Assembly (NCBI RefSeq): GCF_022815645.1
Contig: NZ_JALGRO010000007.1
Location: forward strand, 1-64,000
Origin: Curtobacterium sp. VKM Ac-2922
GTDB taxonomy: Bacteria > Actinomycetota > Actinomycetes > Actinomycetales > Microbacteriaceae
Length of the DNA: 64,000 nucleotides
Direction: 5' to 3'
In this document: positions 13,500 to 22,244 of the stretch, piece by piece
Layout: each line of letters starts with the position of its first letter
How positions within the stretch are numbered: the first letter of the stretch is position 1
Program-made: the position numbers and the translations under genes
The notes under the pieces: model-generated
Databases searched by the model: none
The model's input: only the letters and a program-made list of their open reading frames with translations
What the model was told of the DNA's origin: nothing

Positions 13500-14539
13500 C
13501 AGACCACCGTTCCGAACTGCTGCGAGAAGCGGAGGTCGCCCTCGAGGAAGTCACGCATGTCGTTCAGGCCGTTGCGGAACTGCAGCGTCCGCTCGATGCC
13601 CATGCCGAAGGCGAAGCCCTGGTACTCGTCCGGGTCGATGCCAGCCGATCGCAGGACGTTCGGGTTGACCATGCCACAGCCACCCCACTCGACCCACCGT
13701 GCGCCGCCCTTGGCGTTCGGCTGCCAGACGTCCATCTCGGCGCTGGGCTCGGTGAAGGGGAAGTAGTTCGGGCGGAGCCGGATCTGCGCTTCGGCACCGA
13801 ACATCTGGCGCGCGAAGTGCTCGAGCGTGCCGCGCAGGTGCGCCATCGTCAGGCCCTTGTCGATCGCGATGCCCTCGACCTGGGTGAAGACCGGCAGGTG
13901 CGTGGCGTCGAGCTCGTCGGCGCGGTAGACCCGGCCCGGTGCGATGACGTAGAGCGGCAGCTCGCGCGACAACAGCGAGCGCACCTGCACCGGCGAGGTG
14001 TGCGTACGCATGACCAGGTGCCGGTCGACGGGCTCGACGAAGATCGTGTCGGCCATCGCCCGCGCCGGGTGGTCGGGGTCGAAGTTCAGCGCGTCGAAGT
14101 TGAACCACTCGTGCTCGAGCTCGGGGCCTTCTGCGACTTCCCACCCCATGCCGACGAAGATGTCGGCGACGGTCTCGTTGAGCAGCGACAGCGGGTGCCG
14201 CGAACCGGGCGTCCGGGTGGACGGCAGGGCGGTGACGTCGACGCGCTCGGCGTCGAGTCGGGCGCGTTCTTCGGCCTGGGCGAGCACGGACTCCTGCTCG
14301 GCGACCGCACCGTTGACCCGTCCGCGCGCCTGTCCGACGAGCTTGCCCGCCTGCGCCTTCTGCTCCGGCGGAACACTGCGCATCGAGGCGTTCATGCGCG
14401 CGAGCGTCGACTGCTCACCCGTGTGCTCGGCCCTGGCCTGCTTGAGCTCGGCGACCGTCGTGGCGGCACGGACTGCGGCGAGGGCCGCGTCGACCGCGTC
14501 GGCGACGGCCGATTCGCTGATCTCGAGAGGTTCTGACAC
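13499..14539 (-). CDS. pheS: phenylalanyl-tRNA synthetase alpha subunit
   Basis: Catalytic subunit of the tRNA-Phe synthetase. The 346-aa product has a helical N-terminal arm followed by class II motifs: motif 2 near YVIAPGRVYRADELDATH and motif 3 near FGMGIERTLQFR. The GTG at 14539 (SEPLEISES...) gives the family length. On the minus strand a TAGGCT hexamer ends 8 nt before the GTG and no Shine-Dalgarno precedes it, so the mRNA may be leaderless. It is coupled to pheT. Confidence 0.95.
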   Translation of the reverse strand: MSEPLEISESAVADAVDAALAAVRAATTVAELKQARAEHTGEQSTLARMNASMRSVPPEQKAQAGKLVGQARGRVNGAVAEQESVLAQAEERARLDAERVDVTALPSTRTPGSRHPLSLLNETVADIFVGMGWEVAEGPELEHEWFNFDALNFDPDHPARAMADTIFVEPVDRHLVMRTHTSPVQVRSLLSRELPLYVIAPGRVYRADELDATHLPVFTQVEGIAIDKGLTMAHLRGTLEHFARQMFGAEAQIRLRPNYFPFTEPSAEMDVWQPNAKGGARWVEWGGCGMVNPNVLRSAGIDPDEYQGFAFGMGIERTLQFRNGLNDMRDFLEGDLRFSQQFGTVV

Positions 14540-14547
14540 GGTACCCA

Positions 14548-14553
14548 AGCCTA
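14548..14553 (-). promoter_or_regulatory. -10 element of a probable leaderless pheS promoter
   Basis: The minus strand reads TAGGCT followed by 8 nt and the GTG start. Transcription should begin at or next to the start codon. The -35 region is weak (a GACA core about 19 bp upstream). Confidence 0.45.
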
Positions 14554-14629
14554 CCGGCCCCTGGGATACCGCTGTCCTGTACTGCACGGACGGTGGAGCG
14601 ACGGCGACCGCGCCCCTGCTGTGGAGGAG

Positions 14630-15478
14630 TCAGGCCGAGCGGAGCGCGAACGCCGACTCGTACAGACACACCGACGCCGCGGTCGCCAGGTTCATCGACT
14701 CGGCCGCGCCGTAGATCGGCACCTTGACCGCGCGGTCGACGGACGCCAGGTCCTCGTCCGTCAGCCCGCGGGCCTCGTTGCCGAACACCCACGCCGTCGG
14801 CCCGTCCAGCAGCCCCTCGGCCCGGACCGCCGGCAGGTCGTCGCCCGACACGTCGGCCGCCAGCACCGTGTAGCCCGCGGCCTTGGCCCGCGCGACGGCG
14901 TCCTGCAGCGAGACGCCGACGGACACCGGCACGTGGAACAGCGAACCCGTGGTCGACCGGACGACCTTGGGGTTGTAGGGGTCGACGCTCCGCCCGGTCA
15001 GGACGACCGCGTCGGCGCCGGCGGAGTCGGCGGCACGGATGATCGTGCCGGCGTTGCCCGGGTCGCGCACCTCTTCGAGGATCGCGACCAGTCCCGGCAA
15101 CGGACGGTTCGTTGCGGGGTCGACCCGGGCCTCCAGGCCGGTTGCGCCCGGGTCGGGGAAGACCTGCCGCACCGACGTCGGGAACTGCTGGCACACCGCG
15201 ACGACGCCCTGCGGCGTGACCGTGTCGGCCATCGCGGCGAGGACCTGCTCGGTCACGAACCAGGTGTCGACGGGCGCGTCCCCGAGGTCGTAGCGCTCGG
15301 CCGCGGTCGGCGTGACGTAGAGCTCGCGCAGCAGTTCGGGCGCGTACGCGATCGCCTCGCGCACGGCCTGGGGCCCTTCGAGCAGGAACAGCCCCGTCTC
15401 GGCGCGGACGTCCTTCTTGGACAGGGCAGCAACGGCCTTGACGCGTCCGGCACGGGGGTTCTCGAGGAGATCAGTCAC
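14630..15478 (-). CDS. SpoU/TrmH-family RNA 2'-O-methyltransferase
   Basis: SAM-dependent ribose methyltransferase, probably acting on 23S rRNA or tRNA. The 282-aa product has a substrate-binding N-terminal domain (FLLEGPQAVREAIA) and the SPOUT knot motifs LEEVRDPGNAGTIIRAADSAGAD, PYNPKVVRSTTGSLFHVPV and VFGNEARGLTDEDL. The GTG at 15478 is the first plausible start. It lies between the rplT terminator and pheS, as in many actinobacteria. The RNA target cannot be read from the sequence. Confidence 0.9.
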   Translation of the reverse strand: MTDLLENPRAGRVKAVAALSKKDVRAETGLFLLEGPQAVREAIAYAPELLRELYVTPTAAERYDLGDAPVDTWFVTEQVLAAMADTVTPQGVVAVCQQFPTSVRQVFPDPGATGLEARVDPATNRPLPGLVAILEEVRDPGNAGTIIRAADSAGADAVVLTGRSVDPYNPKVVRSTTGSLFHVPVSVGVSLQDAVARAKAAGYTVLAADVSGDDLPAVRAEGLLDGPTAWVFGNEARGLTDEDLASVDRAVKVPIYGAAESMNLATAASVCLYESAFALRSA

Positions 15479-15524
15479 GGCACCAGTGTCGCAGCACGTC
15501 GGGGGCTCCGCGCGCCCGCATGCA

Positions 15525-15560
15525 CGAAGCCCCCGTTCCGCGGACGGAACAGGGGCTTCG
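15525..15560 (-). terminator. terminator after rplT
   Basis: A long inverted repeat (cgaagcccc.../...ggggcttcg) 14 bp after the rplT stop. No U-tract follows, as is usual in GC-rich actinobacteria. Confidence 0.75.
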
Positions 15561-15573
15561 GTGGACGCGATGA

Positions 15574-15960
15574 CTACGCGGCGGCCTTGGGGGCCGAGGT
15601 GTCGGCCGGCAGGGCCTTCTTGGCGGTCTCGACGAGCGCGGCGAAGGTGTCGGCGTTGTTGACCGCGAGGTCGGCCAGGATGCGACGGTCGACCTCGACG
15701 CCGGCCAGGTTGAGACCCTGGATCAAGCGGTTGTAGGTCAGGCCGTTGGCACGGGACGCAGCGTTGATGCGCTGGATCCACAGGCGACGGAACTCGCCCT
15801 TCTTGGCGTGACGGTCACGGTACGCGTAGACGAGGGAGTGGGTGACCTGCTCCTTCGCCTTGCGGTACAGACGCGAACGCTGGCCGCGGTAGCCCTCGGC
15901 GCGCTCGAGGATGACGCGGCGCTTCTTGGCGGCGTTGACCGCTCTCTTCACTCTTGCCAT
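15574..15960 (-). CDS. rplT: 50S ribosomal protein L20
   Basis: Primary 23S-binding protein of the large subunit. The sequence [32 protein letters not shown] and [19 protein letters not shown] is typical L20. The 128-aa length includes a short Ala-rich tail. Last gene of infC-rpmI-rplT, 28 bp after rpmI, and followed by a hairpin terminator. Confidence 0.98.
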   Translation of the reverse strand: MARVKRAVNAAKKRRVILERAEGYRGQRSRLYRKAKEQVTHSLVYAYRDRHAKKGEFRRLWIQRINAASRANGLTYNRLIQGLNLAGVEVDRRILADLAVNNADTFAALVETAKKALPADTSAPKAAA

Positions 15961-15988
15961 TGCAGTGTTCCTTTACGAATCCGGGGGC

Positions 15989-16183
15989 TCAGTGGCCGAG
16001 GAGCTTCTTGACGTTCTTCGCGTCGCCCTTGGAGAGGACCTGGTCCTCGTTGAGGCGGGCCTTGCGCTTGGACGACTTGACCTCGAGGTTGTGACGCATA
16101 CCGGCCTGCTGCTTCATGATCTTGCCGGTGCCGGTGACCTTGAAGCGCTTCTTCGACCCGGAGTGGGTCTTCTGCTTGGGCAT
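15989..16183 (-). CDS. rpmI: 50S ribosomal protein L35
   Basis: Small basic ribosomal protein, 64 aa, beginning MPKQKTHSGSKKRFKVTGTGK, the L35 signature. It sits between infC and rplT in the standard order. A GGAAAGG-type ribosome-binding site precedes the ATG on the minus strand. Confidence 0.98.
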   Translation of the reverse strand: MPKQKTHSGSKKRFKVTGTGKIMKQQAGMRHNLEVKSSKRKARLNEDQVLSKGDAKNVKKLLGH

Positions 16184-16244
16184 GGTGGTGCCTTTCCGTG
16201 GGATGGATGGGGAGCCGCGTCGTTGCGGTGGTGGTCGGGAGGAC

Positions 16245-16901
<657 letters not shown>

Positions 16902-16907
16902 GCGGAG

Positions 16908-16913
16908 CTCCTT
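16908..16913 (-). promoter_or_regulatory. infC: Shine-Dalgarno that selects the infC AUU start
   Basis: AAGGAG on the minus strand, with six bases (ctccgc) before ATT at 16899-16901. It overlaps the alternative TTG reading frame itself, so it cannot serve the TTG at 16916. Confidence 0.8.
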
Positions 16914-16919
16914 CAATCA

Positions 16920-17200
16920 GTGGTGGCCGTCCGGGGCGTTTGCCTGGACGACGGCACGAGAGGAGATCTGACGCACGGATCGAGACCCGTTCGGCAGCCG
17001 CCCGACTCCTGCTCGTGACTGCAGCAGGACTGTCGGACGCTGACGCCCGACGGAGCGGTGGTGACCCGGTAGCCTGGTGGTTCGCGGCCGCGGGTGGGAG
17101 TGACTCCTCTTCGTGATGCTGTCAGGAGTCCGGACCGATCCAGAGGAACGATCAGGGCGCACGGCAGCATCTGCCGCGTCGAGTCTAGCAGAGGAGCACC
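16920..17200. other. divergent spacer between infC and the DUF1844 gene
   Basis: About 280 bp without a gene; infC therefore has a long potential leader. A 7-bp hairpin (tcctgct 17007-17013 / agcagga 17023-17029) lies in it. On the minus strand TAGACT (17182-17187) could be a -10, but no good -35 is present. The plus-strand gene has a GAGGAG ribosome-binding site just before 17201. Confidence 0.4.
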
Positions 17201-17566
17201 GTGACCGACACCCCATCCACCGACCCCACGACCGCCGACGCCGTCGACGACGCCGCCCGGGACATCTCCGAGGTGCCCGCGGTCGAGCTGATCAACACCG
17301 TCGCGGTGCACCTGCTCAGCGCCGCGGCCGTCAAGGTCGGCCTGGCCGACGACCCCGAGCAGCAGACCGACCTGGACGAGGCGCGCAAGCTCATCACCGC
17401 CCTGGCCGGGTTGGTCACCGCTGCGGCGACCGAGATCGGCGACCAGCACGCCCGTCCGCTGCGCGACGGCCTGCGGTCCGTGCAGCTCGCCTTCCGCGAG
17501 GCCTCGGCCATCCCCGATGCGCCCGGCGCGGGTCCCGGCGAGAAGTACACCGGACCGGTCAACTGA
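17201..17566 (+). CDS. DUF1844 family protein
   Basis: A 121-aa acidic protein with the DUF1844 core VPAVELINTVAVHLLSAAAVKVGL...DLDEARKLITALAGLV. The family is widespread in actinobacteria next to infC-rpmI-rplT, in divergent orientation as here, but its function is unknown. The GTG at 17201 has a GAGGAG ribosome-binding site. No signal peptide or membrane span is visible. Confidence 0.9.
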   Translation: MTDTPSTDPTTADAVDDAARDISEVPAVELINTVAVHLLSAAAVKVGLADDPEQQTDLDEARKLITALAGLVTAAATEIGDQHARPLRDGLRSVQLAFREASAIPDAPGAGPGEKYTGPVN

Positions 17567-17585
17567 CCTGACCGACCGACCGACT

Positions 17586-17633
17586 GGCGCGGCCCGCTCA
17601 GCGGTGACGCGCCAGCGTCACGCGGGCCGCGCC
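17586..17633 (+). terminator. bipartite hairpin terminator after the DUF1844 gene
   Basis: A 12-bp perfect outer stem (17586-17597 / 17622-17633) encloses a second 6-bp stem (tgacgc/gcgtca, 17605-17610 / 17615-17620). It lies 20 bp after the plus-strand stop, in a convergent gap. Confidence 0.75.
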
Positions 17634-17645
17634 GACCGAGCATGC

Positions 17646-17681
17646 CGGGAGGCCCGTGGCGGAGTCGCCGCGGGCCTCCCG
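17646..17681 (-). terminator. terminator after the maltokinase gene
   Basis: A 16-bp near-perfect inverted repeat built on cgggaggcccg/cgggcctcccg, 18 bp downstream of the minus-strand stop. It belongs to the recurrent GGGAGGC hairpin family of this window. Confidence 0.7.
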
Positions 17682-17699
17682 TCCGTCAGGGGGTCGGGT

Positions 17700-19001
17700 C
17701 TACCGCGTCGCGAGCCGCTCGACGGCGGCCACCGGGATGCCGACCCAGGTCGGCCGGTTCCGGGCCTCGTAGACGACCTCGTACACGGCCTTGTCGAGCT
17801 CGAAGGCGTCGAGCACCGCGCGGTGCGACCGCACGTCCGCCCCGATGCCGCGGGCGTAGCCGTCCAGGAACGCCTCGCGGGCCTCGTGCGCCCAGGCCGC
17901 GGCGTCCACGGGGTCGGGGTCGTGGGCCAGCGCGCCGGCGACGTAGTCGAACGAGCGCAGCATGCCGGCGACGTCACGCAGGGGGACGTCGGGCAGCGAG
18001 CGCTCGTGCAGGGGGCGGAGCGGTTCGCCCTCGAAGTCGAGGAACACCCAGCCGCGGGGCTCCGGTGCGGAGAGCACCTGCCCGAGGTGCAGGTCGCCGT
18101 GGATGCGCTGCAGGTCGGGCCACCGGGCGTCGGCGGCACGTGCGTAGACGGCGCGGACGGCGTCGGCGTGCTCGGCGATCGCCGGGACCTCGGCCGCGGC
18201 CGTCTCGAGGCGCTGCAGCATCGTCGTGCGGGCCTGCTCGATCCGCTCGGCGGTGGCGGGTTCGGTCGGCATCGCGCCGGCCAGGGTGACGTGCACCTCG
18301 GCGAGCGCCGCACCGAGCCGGTCCGCTCCGGCGGCGAACGAGTCACCGCGGCGGGCGTCGTCGAGCGCGACGCGCCAGGCGTCGTCGAGCCCGGGCAGGA
18401 ACTCCTGGGCGAACGCCAGGTGGCCACTGGCGGTGCCGTCCGGGCGTCCGGTGTCGGGCCAGACACCGCGCAGGGCGCCGAAGACACGGGGCACACGGGC
18501 TGACCCGGCGGCCGAGAGCGCCTGCTGCGTCGTGACGTCGGGGTTGTCGCCGTGGTGCAGCACGCGGAAGACCTTGACGATGACGGTGCCGTTGTCCTCG
18601 GTGTCGCAGATGATCGAGGTGTTGGACTGCTCGCCACGCAGCACCCGGGCGCTGCGGACCGTCCCCATCGGCGCGAGGGACTCCGCACCGTGGTCGATCG
18701 CCCCGAGCAGCCACCGCGCGTACGCGGGGTCGTGCGGACCGTCGTACGAGGGCAGCACGTCGGCGTCGGCGTCGTCCGTGGTGATGCGGGCGTGCTCGAG
18801 CTCGGGGACGGGCTGCTCGTGCTCGGTGACGGGCACCTGGTACAGCACGGAGCCGGTCGACGCGTCGTCGATGACGAAGCGGGTCAGCACCCGGGCCTCG
18901 TCGGTGCGCTCGTCGAGTTCGGCGATCGTGCGGAGGGCGGGGACACCCCCCTTCGATGCGTACCAGCGTTGCCGGGACATCCACTGCGCGACGTCGGTCA
19001 T
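17700..19001 (-). CDS. mak: maltokinase
   Basis: Phosphorylates maltose to maltose 1-phosphate for GlgE-type glucan synthesis. The 433-aa product has the family N-terminus (MSRQRWYASKGG), the APH-like nucleotide fold, the catalytic loop HGDLHLGQVL and the metal-binding FLDFEGEP. Actinobacterial mak is often fused or adjacent to treS; here it stands alone, flanked by a DUF1844 gene and a divergent CYTH-like ORF. On the minus strand TAGCCT (19010-19015) lies 8 nt before the ATG with no Shine-Dalgarno, so it is probably leaderless. Confidence 0.88.
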   Translation of the reverse strand: MTDVAQWMSRQRWYASKGGVPALRTIAELDERTDEARVLTRFVIDDASTGSVLYQVPVTEHEQPVPELEHARITTDDADADVLPSYDGPHDPAYARWLLGAIDHGAESLAPMGTVRSARVLRGEQSNTSIICDTEDNGTVIVKVFRVLHHGDNPDVTTQQALSAAGSARVPRVFGALRGVWPDTGRPDGTASGHLAFAQEFLPGLDDAWRVALDDARRGDSFAAGADRLGAALAEVHVTLAGAMPTEPATAERIEQARTTMLQRLETAAAEVPAIAEHADAVRAVYARAADARWPDLQRIHGDLHLGQVLSAPEPRGWVFLDFEGEPLRPLHERSLPDVPLRDVAGMLRSFDYVAGALAHDPDPVDAAAWAHEAREAFLDGYARGIGADVRSHRAVLDAFELDKAVYEVVYEARNRPTWVGIPVAAVERLATR

Positions 19002-19137
19002 GGATCAGGAGGCTACGCGAGGGCGGAGCGCCGAGTCTCAGGCTCTCCCTCCTCCACAGTCAGTCGAGACCGTCGAGCGGTCCACAGTCCGGCCCGTGCC
19101 GCCGTCCCGCCGGATGCCCGAGACGACACTGATCCGC

Positions 19138-20226
19138 ATGGAGACCACCACCCTCGACCCCCTGGCCGACCCACGACGGACCTGGCGGATCCCGGACGAC
19201 CGGCGACTGCCCGTGCTCGAGCACCACGCCGACGACGTCCGTCGTCTGCCCGCTGTCACGGTCCGCGAGACCCTGTGGGACACACCCGACCGGGCCCTGG
19301 CGTTCGCGGGCATCGAGCTGCTGCGGGCGGAGCCGGACGACGACGCCCCCGCCGCCGACGGGTGGAGCGTCGATCGCGGCCGGGGCCCGACGCCGGTCGA
19401 CGGTCCGCGAGACCGGCCCCCGCGAGACCCGGTCGAGCGGGTGCTGCGCGGGCGGACGCTCGAGGTCGTCCGGATCCGCCAGACGACGACCACGCTCCTG
19501 CGGGCCCACGGACGCGACGGCCGGTTGCACGCGGAGCTGGCGGACGTCCGCGTGGACGAGGGCGATCCGGGGACGACCATGCTGCGCAGTGCCCGGTGGT
19601 GGGCGCTGACCGACGACGGCGCCCCGTCGTCGGTCCTCCGGGCGATCGAGCGTGCGGTCACCGAGGCGGCGGACGACGACGGCCGCGGTCCGGACGACCC
19701 GGTCCCGACCCTGGCCCCGGTCAGGCGCCCGGCGCCGACGGATGCATCGGGTCGGTGCGAGGATGAACGCGTGCCGCACTACCTCGAGGACCTCGCCGCC
19801 GGACAGACCTTCACGACCCCGGGTCGCACCATCACCGAAGCGGACGTGGTGTCCTTCGCCTCGTGGACGAACGACAACAACCAGGTGCACACCGATGTGG
19901 AGTTCGCGTCGCGCACACGCTACGGCCGGCGGATCGTGCACGGCATGCTCGGAGCGTCGCTCTGCGTGGGCCTCATCGCCCGCACCGGGGTGTTCGAGGG
20001 CTCGGCAGTGGCCCTGCTCGGCATCGACCAGTGGCGCTTCACGGCTCCGGTGTTCATCGGCGACACCGTGACGTGCCAGGTCGAGGTGCTGTCCACCCGC
20101 CTGACCAGCTCCGGCACGACCGGGATCGTCGAGCGGATGGTGACGCTGCGCAACCAGCACGACGAGGTCGTCCAGCACGGCCGGATGGACGTCATGGTGC
20201 TGACCCGCGCGGCCGCCATCGCCTGA
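19138..20226 (+). CDS. CYTH-like domain ORF, in frame with MaoC
   Basis: The ATG at 19138 opens a frame that runs without a stop through the whole MaoC gene (362 codons). Its first ~200 residues look like a CYTH/triphosphate-tunnel domain: TVRETLWDTPDRALAFAGIELLR, RIRQTTTTLLRAHGRDGRLHAELADVRVDE and a late RSARWWAL segment. Several charged residues expected in the tunnel (the N-terminal ExExK) are missing, so it may be degenerate. Either a CYTH-MaoC fusion is made, or the CYTH part is a read-through relic and MaoC starts at 19771. No CHAD domain follows. Confidence 0.45.
   Translation: METTTLDPLADPRRTWRIPDDRRLPVLEHHADDVRRLPAVTVRETLWDTPDRALAFAGIELLRAEPDDDAPAADGWSVDRGRGPTPVDGPRDRPPRDPVERVLRGRTLEVVRIRQTTTTLLRAHGRDGRLHAELADVRVDEGDPGTTMLRSARWWALTDDGAPSSVLRAIERAVTEAADDDGRGPDDPVPTLAPVRRPAPTDASGRCEDERVPHYLEDLAAGQTFTTPGRTITEADVVSFASWTNDNNQVHTDVEFASRTRYGRRIVHGMLGASLCVGLIARTGVFEGSAVALLGIDQWRFTAPVFIGDTVTCQVEVLSTRLTSSGTTGIVERMVTLRNQHDEVVQHGRMDVMVLTRAAAIA
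19771..20226 (+). CDS. MaoC-like (R)-specific enoyl-CoA hydratase/dehydratase
   Basis: Hot-dog-fold protein of 151 aa. It carries the MaoC features: an early ITEADVVSFASWTNDNNQVHTD, in which Asp/Asn-His are the catalytic hydratase residues, and the SRTRYGRRIVHGMLGASL helix. It probably acts on acyl-CoA thioesters. A GAGGA ribosome-binding site seven bases before the GTG (19771) supports independent initiation although the frame is open upstream. The substrate is not inferable; it stands next to a GH2 gene with no shared operon logic. Confidence 0.85.
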   Translation: MPHYLEDLAAGQTFTTPGRTITEADVVSFASWTNDNNQVHTDVEFASRTRYGRRIVHGMLGASLCVGLIARTGVFEGSAVALLGIDQWRFTAPVFIGDTVTCQVEVLSTRLTSSGTTGIVERMVTLRNQHDEVVQHGRMDVMVLTRAAAIA

Positions 20227-20277
20227 GGCACAGGTCGGGTCGGGTCGGGTCGACGACAATCGATGGCATCCTCTTTA

Positions 20278-20295
20278 CAACGATGTACACAGTTG
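20278..20295 (+). promoter_or_regulatory. candidate operator before the GH2 gene
   Basis: CAACGATGTACACAGTTG is an 18-bp dyad: outer CAAC/GTTG arms around a palindromic TGTACA. It lies 13 bp before the GH2 ATG in a locally AT-richer stretch, where a sugar-responsive repressor could block initiation. No cognate regulator gene is adjacent. Confidence 0.45.
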
Positions 20296-20308
20296 CCAGC
20301 ATGGAGGC

Positions 20309-22180
20309 ATGAGCATGCTCGACGGCATCGTCGCCGCCCCCACCAGCACCCCGGACCGGACCCTGCCGCGCGCGAGCCGCCAGGACGGCTCGTACCCCCG
20401 CCCCCAGATGCTCCGTCCGGACTGGGCCGACCTGGACGGCACGTGGTCGTTCCGGAACGACGGCGACGACCCGGCCTGGCGCTCGGGCTTCCCCGGCGCC
20501 CGCGACATCGTCGTGCCGTTCCCGCCCGAGTCGGTCGCGTCGGGCATCGACGAGCCCGGCTTCCACCCGGTGGTCTGGTACTCGCGCACCCTGTCGCGCG
20601 CTGACATCGACGCCGCCGGCTCCGGCCCCGCGGCGCCCAGGCTCGTGCTGCACTTCGGTGCGGTCGACTACCGCGCGACGGTCTGGATCGACGGTGTGCT
20701 GATCGGCACACACGAGGGCGGCCACACCCCCTTCTCGTTCGACGTGACCCAGGCGCTGACCCCGGGGGCGACCGAGGGGGACCTGCACACGCTGGTCGTC
20801 CGCGCCGAGGACGACCCGCACGACCTGACCCAGCCCCGCGGCAAGCAGGACTGGCACGAGGACGCCCACGCGATCTGGTACCGCCGCACGACCGGCATCT
20901 GGCAGACCGTCTGGCTCGAAGCCGTCCCGGCGGTGGCGGTCGAGTACCTGCGGTGGACGAACCTCGACCAGGCGACGCTGCGTCTCACCGTCCGTCTGCA
21001 CGGCGTCCGGACCGGAGGCGAGCGCCTGCGTGTCGAAGCCGTGTGGCACGACGACGACCGGGTCGAGCACCTGGCGACGGTGGAGTCGACGATCGGCGAC
21101 ACCGCGACCGAGTTCGACGTGCTCGTCCCCGTCGCGCGCCAGGCGAACGGGCAGGCGCAGGACGAACTCTTCTGGACGCCCGACACCCCGCGCCTGGTCG
21201 ATGCGACCGTCACCCTGCTCGGCCCGGGCGGCGCGGTCGTGGACACCGTCGCGACGTACTTCGGCGTCCGCACGGTCGGCATCGACGGTCCGCGGTTCCT
21301 GCTGAACGGCCACGCGCAGGACGTCCGGAGTGTGCTCAACCAGGGCTACTGGCCGGACTCGCACCTGGCGGCGCCCTCGCGACAGGCGCTCCGGCGCGAG
21401 GTCGAGCTCATCAAGGAACTCGGGTTCAACGCCGCGCGGAACCACCAGAAGATCGAGGACCCGCGGTTCCTGTACTGGGCCGACCGCCTGGGACTGATGG
21501 TGTGGGGCGAGACCGCGGGCGCGTACGAGTTCTCGCCCCGCGCGATGCACCGGCTGATGCGCGAGTGGATGGATGCCGTCGAGCGTGACGCCTCGCACCC
21601 GTCGATCATCACCTGGGTCCCGGTGAACGAGAGCTGGGGTGTGCAGGAGATCCGGACGAACGCGGCGCAGCAGGCCTACGCCCGCTCGCTCGCCGACGTC
21701 ACGCGGGCGCTCGACCCGACCCGACCGGTGGTGTCGAACGACGGGTGGGAGCACGTGTCCTCGGACATCATCACGATCCACGACTACGAGGGCGTCGGCG
21801 AACGACTGGCGCGCACGTACGCGGACGATGCCGCACGCTCCGCGCTCGTCGGCGGGATCGGTCCGGCCGACCGCCGGGTGCTGGTCGGCGGCGCCCAGGA
21901 CCACGGCCAACCGGTCATGCTGACGGAGTTCGGTGGCGTGGACTACCAGCCGGGTGGACGCCGCGAGGACGGTTGGGGCTACACCTCGGCGACCGACGGG
22001 GACGACTGGGTCGAGCGCATCACCGCGCTGTACGACGCGGTCCGCGCGAGTTCGTTCCTGGTCGGCTCGTGCTGGACGCAGCTGACCGACACCATGCAGG
22101 AGACGAACGGACTGCTGAACGCCGACCGCACCCCGAAGGTGCCGATCGAGCAGATCCGGCGCGCGGTCACGGGGCACTAG
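20309..22180 (+). CDS. glycoside hydrolase family 2 protein
   Basis: A 623-aa retaining glycosidase of the beta-galactosidase/glucuronidase superfamily. Order: sugar-binding jelly roll (about 30-190), Ig-like middle domain (about 200-330) and TIM barrel with the acid/base Glu441 in NESWG and the nucleophile Glu540 in LTEFGG. No signal peptide, so the substrate must be imported. GGAGG precedes the ATG. The conserved W and H residues do not let me choose between beta-galactosidase, glucuronidase and mannosidase activity. A dyad operator at 20278-20295 suggests sugar-dependent control. Confidence 0.88.
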   Translation: MSMLDGIVAAPTSTPDRTLPRASRQDGSYPRPQMLRPDWADLDGTWSFRNDGDDPAWRSGFPGARDIVVPFPPESVASGIDEPGFHPVVWYSRTLSRADIDAAGSGPAAPRLVLHFGAVDYRATVWIDGVLIGTHEGGHTPFSFDVTQALTPGATEGDLHTLVVRAEDDPHDLTQPRGKQDWHEDAHAIWYRRTTGIWQTVWLEAVPAVAVEYLRWTNLDQATLRLTVRLHGVRTGGERLRVEAVWHDDDRVEHLATVESTIGDTATEFDVLVPVARQANGQAQDELFWTPDTPRLVDATVTLLGPGGAVVDTVATYFGVRTVGIDGPRFLLNGHAQDVRSVLNQGYWPDSHLAAPSRQALRREVELIKELGFNAARNHQKIEDPRFLYWADRLGLMVWGETAGAYEFSPRAMHRLMREWMDAVERDASHPSIITWVPVNESWGVQEIRTNAAQQAYARSLADVTRALDPTRPVVSNDGWEHVSSDIITIHDYEGVGERLARTYADDAARSALVGGIGPADRRVLVGGAQDHGQPVMLTEFGGVDYQPGGRREDGWGYTSATDGDDWVERITALYDAVRASSFLVGSCWTQLTDTMQETNGLLNADRTPKVPIEQIRRAVTGH

Positions 22181-22244
22181 CAGCCACCAGGCCCGTGCCG
22201 GCACACACGCGAGGTCACGGTCGGTGGTCTGAGAGGATCAGGCC

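Noticed and set aside
16914-16916. TTG as infC start
   Set aside because: No Shine-Dalgarno before it, directly after a TGA, and it overlaps the Shine-Dalgarno that serves the ATT.
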